64,000 bases of DNA from Gammaproteobacteria bacterium (GTDB lineage Bacteria; Pseudomonadota; Gammaproteobacteria; Pseudomonadales; Pseudohongiellaceae): positions 1-64,000 of the forward strand of contig VYCF01000055.1 in NCBI GenBank assembly GCA_009844085.1, given 5' to 3'. The position numbers and the translations under genes are program-made. Below, piece after piece: positions 54,477-61,213 of the stretch. How positions within the stretch are numbered: the first letter of the stretch is position 1; each line of letters begins with the position of its first letter. A model generated the notes under the pieces. That model searched no databases, had not been told where the DNA came from, and saw nothing but the letters and a program-made list of their open reading frames with translations.

Positions 54477-56501
54477 GTGGCCGAAACCAGCGCCAGAATA
54501 GTTTTCACGCCATCGGGACGACGTGGAGAGTTTCCTATTGGCGTCCGCTTGCTGGACGCCGCCCGGGGTATTGGTGTTGACGTGGACTCGGTTTGCGGGG
54601 GGCGCGGACTTTGCGGGCGCTGCCGGGTTGTTTGCATGGACGGGGACTTCGCCAAGCATGCAATCCGTTCCCGCCCCGAAAACCTGTCTCCCTTTAACGA
54701 AATCGAGGCGCGCTACAGCGAGCGCCGCCAACGGCTTGCGCACAATCACCGCTTGAGCTGTCAGGCGACCGTCCAGGGCGATCTCGTCATCGATGTGCCC
54801 CCCGAGAGCCAGATGCACCGACAGGTAGTGCGCAAGGAGGCCGAGTTGCGCGACATCAAGCTCGATCCCGCCACGAGGCTCTATCATGTCGAAGTGCAGC
54901 CCGCCGACTTGCAGGAATCCACCGGCGACCTGCAGCGGCTTTGCAACGCGATGGCCCGGGAGTGGAAACTGGCCGACCTCGATTGCGACCCCGTCATTTT
55001 GCCGGAGTTGCAGCACACTTTGCGCGAGGGCAATTGGCGGGTTACGGCGGCAGTGCATCGGCAGTCGACCATCATGGCGGTCTGGCCCGGCTTCCGGCCA
55101 GCCGCCCACGGTATTGCGATCGACATCGGTTCGACGACCATCGCCGCCCACCTGGTGGACCTGACGGCGGGCAAAGTGGTCGCCACGAAGGGCATGATGA
55201 ATCCGCAGATTCGTTTCGGCGAGGATCTGATGAGCCGGGTTTCCTATGTGATGATGCATCCCGAAGGCGCCGCGGAGCTGACGCATGCCGTTCGCGAGGG
55301 CGTTAACGACCTCATCGGCGAGCTTGGCGGCGAGGCCGGCATCGACCCGGCGGACATCGTCGAACTGACGGTCGTCGGCAACCCGATCATGCACCACCTG
55401 TTTCTCGGACTGAATCCGCGCGAGCTCGGCGGCGCCCCATTTGCGCTGGCCGTCGATACCGCGCTGGACCTGAAGGCGCGGGATATCGGCATCGGAATCC
55501 ATCCCGGCGGCAACGTTTACGTGCTGCCATGCATCGCCGGTCACGTCGGCGCAGACGCTGCAGGCATGGTCCTCGCCGAGGAACCGCACTTGCTGGACGA
55601 AAATTCATTGGTCGTGGACGTGGGCACCAATGCCGAGATCGTGCTCGGCAACCGCGACCGGCTTTTGGCCTGTTCCAGTCCTACCGGTCCCGCGTTCGAG
55701 GGTGCACAGATTTCCGCCGGTCAACGCGCTTCACGCGGCGCCATCGAACGCGTGCGCATCGACCCGCGGACCCTGGAACCGCGCTTCAGCGTCATCGGTT
55801 CGGATTTGTGGTCCGACGATCCGGGCTTTGAGGAGGCGACGCAGGCAGCGGGGGTCACGGGCATATGCGGATCCGGAATCATCGAGGTCATCGCCGAAAT
55901 GTATCTGGCCGGAATCATCAACGGGGACGGCGTCGTCGACGGGTCGCTGGCGGCCCGCAGCGAACGCATAGTGGCGGATGGCCGCACCTGGTCTTTCCTG
56001 CTGCACGACGGCGCGCAGCAGATTCTCGTCACCCAGAACGACGTGCGGCAGATACAACTCGCCAAGGCGGCGCTTTACGCGGGCATTCGGCTGCTCCAGG
56101 ATCGGGCGGGGATCGAAAGGATCGACCGCATCCGGTTCGCCGGAGCGTTCGGTTCCCATATTGATCCGAAGTACGCAATGGTCCTGGGACTGATTCCCGA
56201 CTGTGACCTCAACCGGGTCGAGTCGGCCGGCAACGCGGCGGGCATGGGGGCGCTGATCGCCTTGCTTCATGTGCCTGCCCGGGCGGAAATCGAAGCCGCG
56301 GTGCGCAAGATCGAGAAGATCGAGACTGCGGTGGAGCCGAAGTTCCAGGAGTACTTCGTGGACGCCATGGCGATCCCGCACAAGCGGGACGCCTTTCCAC
56401 ATCTGTTCTCGGTGATTGACCGTCCGGCCGCCCGTCCGGAATCCGCCGATACGGGCCGGCGCCGGCGCAGGCGGGCAGGGTCTGCCGGAGGCAAGTCATG
56501 A
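54477..56501 (+). CDS. Ferredoxin-ASKHA corrinoid activation protein (RamA-like)
   Basis: A 674-residue activator from GTG 54477. The N-terminal [2Fe-2S] domain has cysteines in SVCGGRGLCGRCRVVC (~residues 39-54) and SCQATVQG. A linker precedes the ASKHA/DUF4445 ATPase region: GIAIDIGSTTIAAHLVD, VVGNPIMHHLFLGL, VVDVGTNAEIVLG, GICGSGIIEVIAEM and FAGAFGSHIDPKYA. Proteins of this type use ATP and low-potential electrons to reduce inactive Co(II) corrinoid to Co(I). A Pro/Arg-rich tail (RPESADTGRRRRRRAG) closes it. It follows the MtgA-like gene by 49 nt and overlaps the HD-domain gene by ATGA. Its presence supports a corrinoid system that must be repaired in an organism exposed to oxygen. Confidence 0.92.
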   Translation: MAETSARIVFTPSGRRGEFPIGVRLLDAARGIGVDVDSVCGGRGLCGRCRVVCMDGDFAKHAIRSRPENLSPFNEIEARYSERRQRLAHNHRLSCQATVQGDLVIDVPPESQMHRQVVRKEAELRDIKLDPATRLYHVEVQPADLQESTGDLQRLCNAMAREWKLADLDCDPVILPELQHTLREGNWRVTAAVHRQSTIMAVWPGFRPAAHGIAIDIGSTTIAAHLVDLTAGKVVATKGMMNPQIRFGEDLMSRVSYVMMHPEGAAELTHAVREGVNDLIGELGGEAGIDPADIVELTVVGNPIMHHLFLGLNPRELGGAPFALAVDTALDLKARDIGIGIHPGGNVYVLPCIAGHVGADAAGMVLAEEPHLLDENSLVVDVGTNAEIVLGNRDRLLACSSPTGPAFEGAQISAGQRASRGAIERVRIDPRTLEPRFSVIGSDLWSDDPGFEEATQAAGVTGICGSGIIEVIAEMYLAGIINGDGVVDGSLAARSERIVADGRTWSFLLHDGAQQILVTQNDVRQIQLAKAALYAGIRLLQDRAGIERIDRIRFAGAFGSHIDPKYAMVLGLIPDCDLNRVESAGNAAGMGALIALLHVPARAEIEAAVRKIEKIETAVEPKFQEYFVDAMAIPHKRDAFPHLFSVIDRPAARPESADTGRRRRRRAGSAGGKS

Positions 56502-57055
56502 ATCGCAAGGTGGCTTTCACGGCCATGGATCATGGCGCGCGCGAGGATTACGACCTGGTGGAAGCGCACGACGCGCGCAACGCGGCCGAACTCGCCGACC
56601 GGGTTCTCGGTTGGCTGCGATGCATGGACGGCGACTCTCCGTATCGAATCAGCCGTCTCGAGCATTCGCTGCAGACCGCCACCCGGGCGGAGCGGGACGG
56701 AGCCGACGACGAAACCATCGCCTGCGCGCTATTGCACGACATCGGCGACGTGATCTCCCCGCGCAATCATTCCGAGGCGAGCGCCGCGCTGCTGGCCCCG
56801 TACGTGAACGAGAAGAATCACTGGATCGTCAAGCATCACGGCCTGTTTCAGGGCTATTACTGGCTGCAGCATTACGGTGAGGATCGCAACGCCCGCGACC
56901 GCTATCGCGATCACGAGCATTACCAGGCGTGTGTGGATTTTTGCGCCCGCTGGGACCAGGCGTCTTTCGATCCCGTGTACCGCAGTCATCCACTGGAACA
57001 CTACGAGCCGCTGGTGCGCGAGCTTTTCGCCCGCACGCCGAGGCCATTTTTCTGA
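56498..57055 (+). CDS. HD-domain protein, possible oxygenase or phosphohydrolase
   Basis: A 185-residue single-domain HD protein. Metal ligands are visible in RISRLEHSLQTATRA (His), ALLHDIGD (His-Asp) and RNHSEASAALL / WIVKHHGLFQGYYW, with a later aspartate in CARWDQASFDP. This resembles the small HD proteins of the PhnZ/TmpB/MIOX group of mixed-valent diiron oxygenases, which act on aminophosphonates and polyols, as well as ordinary HD phosphohydrolases. It overlaps the corrinoid activator gene (ATGA) and lies 16 nt before a DMGDH-like gene, so it belongs to the methylated-amine operon. An oxygenase acting on a quaternary amine or phosphonate analogue would fit, but this is inference. Confidence 0.7.
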   Translation: MNRKVAFTAMDHGAREDYDLVEAHDARNAAELADRVLGWLRCMDGDSPYRISRLEHSLQTATRAERDGADDETIACALLHDIGDVISPRNHSEASAALLAPYVNEKNHWIVKHHGLFQGYYWLQHYGEDRNARDRYRDHEHYQACVDFCARWDQASFDPVYRSHPLEHYEPLVRELFARTPRPFF

Positions 57056-57071
57056 GACGGGACTCCAGACA

Positions 57072-59510
57072 ATGAAAAAACGGGCAAGGGTTGTAGTCAT
57101 CGGCGGCGGAGTGGTCGGCGTCAGCGCCTTGTATCACCTGGCCAGGAAAGGCTGGGGCGACGAAGTCGTGCTGGTGGAAAAGGGTGAGTTGACCTCCGGG
57201 TCGACCTGGCACGCGGCGGGATTGCTGCCCCTGTTCAACATGAGTTACTCGGTGGGCCAGATCCACAAGTACTCGGTCAAGCTCTACCGGGAACTCGAGC
57301 GGGAGACCGGGCAGCGGGTCGGATTCAGCCAGGTCGGCAACCTGCGGCTGGCCATGAACCGCGACCGCATGGACGAGTATTACCAATACGCGGCGACCGC
57401 GAAGACCATCGGCGTCGACGTACGCTTCCTCACGCCGGCCGAGATCGGAAAACTCTGGCCGTTATGCGATATCGACGGTCTCGTGGGCGGAATCTATCAT
57501 CCCGAGGACGGCTACATTCAGCCGGCCGATCTGACCCAGGCGCTGGCCATCGGCGCCCGCGCCCGCGGCGCGGAAATTTACCGGAAGACCGCTGTCATGG
57601 GCATCACCCGGGCGACCTCCGGCGGCTGGGTCGTGCATACGGACAAGGGAGACATCACCTGCGATCACGTCGTGTCGGCGACCGGCAATTACGCCCGCAA
57701 GACCGGGGAAATGGTGGGGCTCGACATCCCCGTGATGCCCGTTGAACACCAGTACATCGTCACCGAACCCCATCCCGCGCTGCAAGAGCGCAAACGCGAA
57801 GGACTGCCGGAACTCGGCGTATTGCGCGAATCGGACGGTTCCTGGTATCTGCGCGAGGAAAACAGCGGCTTTATCCTCGGCCCATACGAGAAGGACGCGC
57901 CTTGCTGTTACGTTGACGGCCCGGATCCGGCGGCCGAATACGAACTGTTCCAGGAAGATATCGACCGCCTGATGCCCCACATCGAGGCCGCGATGGCGCG
58001 GGTGCCGGCATTCGCCGAGGTGGGAATCAAGTCGGTTTACAACGGCGCCATCGCCTATACGCCCGACGGCAATCCGATCATCGGCCCGGCCTGGAACCTC
58101 GAAAACTTCTGGCTGTCCGAGGGACACAGTTTCGGCATTACGGCCGCCGGCGGCGCAGGCTGGCAATTGGCCGAATGGATCGTCGAGGGCGAACCCACCA
58201 TCGACATGCTCGGCGTCGAACCGCGCCGCTTCGGGGATTACGCCACCAGGGACTACCTGATCAGGAAGAACGAGGAGGCCTACGCCCACGTCTTCATCAT
58301 CCATTATCCGGACGAGGAACGCCCGGCCGCGCGTCCGTTGCGCACCGCGCCCTGTTACGAGCGCATGAAGGCGCGCGGCGCCGTTTTCGGGCAGAAGTTC
58401 GGTTGGGAACGGCCGAATTTCTTCGCCGTGGACGACATGCCCCAGGAAGACGACTGGTCGTTCCGCCGCTCGCGCTGGTTCGAAGCGGTTCGCAGGGAAG
58501 TCGAAAATACCACCCGCAATGTCGGCCTGCTCGACATGACCGCCTTCGCCAAGTGCCGGGTTTCAGGCCCCGGCGCGGAAGATTTCCTCAATTGGTTCGT
58601 CGCCAACAGCGTGCCGAAACAGGTTGGCCGGCTATGCCTGGCCCATGCCCTCAATCGCAACGGCGGCGTACATTCGGAGTTCACGATCCGGCGCGAGTCG
58701 GACGATTCCTTTTACCTGGTGTCGGCGGGCGCATTCCAGCGCCTGGATCACGACTATCTGCGCAAGTACATGCCCCGCGACGGCTCCGTGCAGTTTACGC
58801 CGCTTACCGGCGCGATGGGCGTACTGGTGTTAGCCGGTCCGAAAGCCAGGGCGCTGTTGTCACGAGTGTCCGACGCTGACCTGTCGAACGAAGCGTTCCG
58901 CTGGTTGACCGCCCGCGATATCGTGGTGGGGTCCGCGCCGGTCAACGCCATGCGGGTAAACTTCGTCGGAGAACTCGGCTGGGAATTGCATCATCCGCTG
59001 GAGTACCAGAATCACATCTTCGACGCGCTGTTCGAGGCCGGCGAGGATCTGGGTCTGGCGCCGTTCGGCATTCGCGCCATGGATTCCATGCGCATGGAGA
59101 AGTCCTATCGCATGGTGGGCACCGAACTTTCCATCGAGTATTCGGCCTTCGAGTCGGCCATGGATCGTTTCGTCAAGCTCGACAAGGGCGACTTTCTCGG
59201 GCGCGACGCCTTGCTGGCGTCGAGGGAGGCGGGCCTCGATAATCTGCTGGTCACGCTGGAGGTGCACGACGTGGAAGACGCCGACGTGCTCGGCAACAAC
59301 GCCCTGCTCAAGAACGGCCAAACCGTCGGCCGCGCCACGAGCGGAAATTTCGGATTCCGCACAAACAAATCCCTGGCCCTCGGCATGCTGCCCCCGAACC
59401 TGGCAAAGCCCGGAGTCGAAATCGAAGTGGAATTGCTCGACCGGATATTCAAGGCAAAAGTGATCCCGGACTCGCCGTTCGACCCTAAAAACGAGAGATT
59501 GCGAGCCTAA
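57072..59510 (+). CDS. FAD-dependent dimethylglycine dehydrogenase-like protein with GcvT domain (paralogue 3)
   Basis: About 812 residues from ATG 57072 (GGGA upstream); the frame open from 56877 overlaps the HD gene and is not used. The FAD loop is [35 protein letters not shown] supplies the flavinylation-type His; [19 protein letters not shown] ends the oxidase domain. The linker has [14 protein letters not shown] and FGWERPNFF. The GcvT domain has [42 protein letters not shown] and DPKNERLRA. Of the three paralogues, this one is in the operon of the corrinoid system and directly before soxBDA, which makes it the best candidate for the dimethylglycine to sarcosine step. Confidence 0.9.
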   Translation: MKKRARVVVIGGGVVGVSALYHLARKGWGDEVVLVEKGELTSGSTWHAAGLLPLFNMSYSVGQIHKYSVKLYRELERETGQRVGFSQVGNLRLAMNRDRMDEYYQYAATAKTIGVDVRFLTPAEIGKLWPLCDIDGLVGGIYHPEDGYIQPADLTQALAIGARARGAEIYRKTAVMGITRATSGGWVVHTDKGDITCDHVVSATGNYARKTGEMVGLDIPVMPVEHQYIVTEPHPALQERKREGLPELGVLRESDGSWYLREENSGFILGPYEKDAPCCYVDGPDPAAEYELFQEDIDRLMPHIEAAMARVPAFAEVGIKSVYNGAIAYTPDGNPIIGPAWNLENFWLSEGHSFGITAAGGAGWQLAEWIVEGEPTIDMLGVEPRRFGDYATRDYLIRKNEEAYAHVFIIHYPDEERPAARPLRTAPCYERMKARGAVFGQKFGWERPNFFAVDDMPQEDDWSFRRSRWFEAVRREVENTTRNVGLLDMTAFAKCRVSGPGAEDFLNWFVANSVPKQVGRLCLAHALNRNGGVHSEFTIRRESDDSFYLVSAGAFQRLDHDYLRKYMPRDGSVQFTPLTGAMGVLVLAGPKARALLSRVSDADLSNEAFRWLTARDIVVGSAPVNAMRVNFVGELGWELHHPLEYQNHIFDALFEAGEDLGLAPFGIRAMDSMRMEKSYRMVGTELSIEYSAFESAMDRFVKLDKGDFLGRDALLASREAGLDNLLVTLEVHDVEDADVLGNNALLKNGQTVGRATSGNFGFRTNKSLALGMLPPNLAKPGVEIEVELLDRIFKAKVIPDSPFDPKNERLRA

Positions 59511-59537
59511 TGGGTTCCGCACAGTGCAAGCCGATGT

Positions 59538-59632
59538 CGCGATGCGCGTGTGCAGCGGGCGTGCGAGGCAGGACGCCGAGCCCGAAGCCTACAGGGATGT
59601 ATTTACGGCGTCCGCTGCACACGCGCATCGTG
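59538..59632. repeat. Long inverted repeat between DMGDH-like gene and soxB
   Basis: CGATGCGCGTGTGCAGCGG (59540-59558) is perfectly complementary to 59612-59630; two G-T pairs and two more G-C pairs extend the stem to 23 bp. The 51-nt loop contains a nested GACGCCG...CGGCGTC pairing. It lies in the 148-nt gap before soxB. It may act as a 3' stabiliser or attenuate soxB; it also looks like a REP-type dispersed element. No T run follows. Confidence 0.75.
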
Positions 59633-59658
59633 GCAGCGGCGGTTCGAGGCCACTAAAC

Positions 59659-60909
59659 GTGAAGAAGTATTCCGCATACAGCCTGTTGCGCAACGCGCTC
59701 AGCCATAACAGGAATTGGCGCACGGCCTGGCGCAGCCCGGAACCGAAAAAGAGCTACGACGCGATCGTCGTCGGTGGCGGCGGCCACGGCCTCGCAACGG
59801 CGTATTACCTCGCGAAAAACCATGGCATGCGCAATGTCGCGGTGCTGGAAAAAGGCTGGATCGGCGGGGGCAACACCGGCCGCAACACCACCATCGTTCG
59901 CTCCAACTATCTCTGGACCGAAGCGGCGCTGCTATACGAAAAGTCGATGCAACTCTGGGAGGGGCTGAGCCAGGATCTGAACTACAACGTCATGTTCAGC
60001 CAGCGCGGTGTCTACAACCTCGGCCATTCGCTGCAGGACATGCGCGACATCGAGCGGCGCGTAAATGCCAACCGGCTCAACGGCATCGACGCCGAAGTCG
60101 TCGGCACGGCCGAACTCGCCAAGGCGATTCCATGCCTCAACGTATCGTCCGACTCGCGTTATCCCGTTCTCGGCGCATCGCTGCAGCGCCGTGGGGGCGT
60201 CGCGCGCCACGACGCCGTCGCCTGGGGCTTCGCGCGCGCGGCGGACGCGCTGGGCGTCGATATCGTCGAGCAATGCGCGGTCACGGACATCGATGTCAGG
60301 GGCGGCAAGGCCGTTGGCGTGCAGACCACGCGCGGTCCGATCGCATCGGATCGCATCGGCGTCGTGGTGGCGGGCCACGCCGGCGTGCTGGCGAAAATGG
60401 CGGGCCTGCGGCTGCCGATCGAAAGCCATCCGTTGCAGGCATTCGTTTCCGAGCCGATCAGGCCCGTGCTCGACACCGTGGTCATGTCCGGCGCAGTCCA
60501 TGGCTATATCAGCCAGTCCGACAAGGGCGAACTGGTGATCGGGGCCGGCATCGACGCATACAACGGCTATGGCCAGCGGGGCAGCTTTCCCGTCATCGAA
60601 CACGCATTGCAGGCAATCGTCGAACTGTTCCCGGTTTTCAGCCGCGTGCGCATGCTCAGACTCTGGGGCGGCATCGTCGACGTCGCGCCGGACGCCTGCC
60701 CGATACTGTCGAAGACGCCGGTCGAGGGACTCTATTTCAACTGCGGCTGGGGCACAGGCGGGTTCAAGGCGACGCCGGGCTCGGGCTGGGTGTTCGCGCA
60801 TACCATGGCCCATGACGAGGCCCACCAACTCAACGCTCCCTTCAGCCTGGAGCGGTTTGCCACCGGCGCCCTGGTCGACGAGCACGGCGCCGCGGCGGTG
60901 GCGCACTGA
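59659..60909 (+). CDS. soxB: Sarcosine oxidase beta subunit
   Basis: About 416 residues from GTG 59659 (GAGG 9 nt upstream); the frame extending back to 59524 reads through an inverted repeat and is not coding. The N-terminus [19 protein letters not shown] then [20 protein letters not shown] is diagnostic of SoxB. Further signatures are [34 protein letters not shown] and the C-terminal [18 protein letters not shown]. The beta subunit carries covalent FMN and non-covalent FAD and oxidises sarcosine to glycine, passing formaldehyde to THF via SoxA. First gene of soxB-soxD-soxA, with soxG presumably beyond the window. Full length for the family. Confidence 0.95.
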   Translation: MKKYSAYSLLRNALSHNRNWRTAWRSPEPKKSYDAIVVGGGGHGLATAYYLAKNHGMRNVAVLEKGWIGGGNTGRNTTIVRSNYLWTEAALLYEKSMQLWEGLSQDLNYNVMFSQRGVYNLGHSLQDMRDIERRVNANRLNGIDAEVVGTAELAKAIPCLNVSSDSRYPVLGASLQRRGGVARHDAVAWGFARAADALGVDIVEQCAVTDIDVRGGKAVGVQTTRGPIASDRIGVVVAGHAGVLAKMAGLRLPIESHPLQAFVSEPIRPVLDTVVMSGAVHGYISQSDKGELVIGAGIDAYNGYGQRGSFPVIEHALQAIVELFPVFSRVRMLRLWGGIVDVAPDACPILSKTPVEGLYFNCGWGTGGFKATPGSGWVFAHTMAHDEAHQLNAPFSLERFATGALVDEHGAAAVAH

Positions 60910-60911
60910 CA

Positions 60912-61211
60912 ATGCTGCTGATCGAATGCCCATGGTGCGGGCCCCTGGCCGAGACCGAGTTCAGCTATGGCGGAGAAGCCGGTATCACGCGGCCGCTCGA
61001 TCCCGATGCGCTGAGCGACGCGGAATGGGCGGACTACCTGTTCTACAGAGCCAATCCGCGCGGCGCGCATCGGGAACTCTGGAATCACGCCCACGGTTGC
61101 CGGCGCTGGTTCGGCGTGGAGCGGGATACGGTCAGTTATCGCATTACAGGCAGTTTCAAGCTTGATCTGGCCGAGCCCCGCAGCGGCGGAAACACGGAGC
61201 AGGGCGACTGA
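60912..61211 (+). CDS. soxD: Sarcosine oxidase delta subunit
   Basis: A 99-residue SoxD. The N-terminal zinc-binding motif IECPWCGPLAETEFSYGGEA is followed by WADYLFYRANPRGAHRELWN, HAHGCRRWFGVERDTVSY and the C-terminal lysine-poor tail. Zinc is held by three cysteines and a histidine in characterised enzymes; the two N-terminal Cys and the HGC are present here. It stabilises the SoxB-SoxA heterotetramer. It starts 2 nt after the soxB stop and ends 2 nt before the soxA start. Confidence 0.95.
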   Translation: MLLIECPWCGPLAETEFSYGGEAGITRPLDPDALSDAEWADYLFYRANPRGAHRELWNHAHGCRRWFGVERDTVSYRITGSFKLDLAEPRSGGNTEQGD

Positions 61212-61213
61212 CC

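Noticed and set aside
59636-59660. tRNA T-loop-like GGTTCGAGGCC
   Set aside because: No acceptor, D or anticodon stems can be formed around it.
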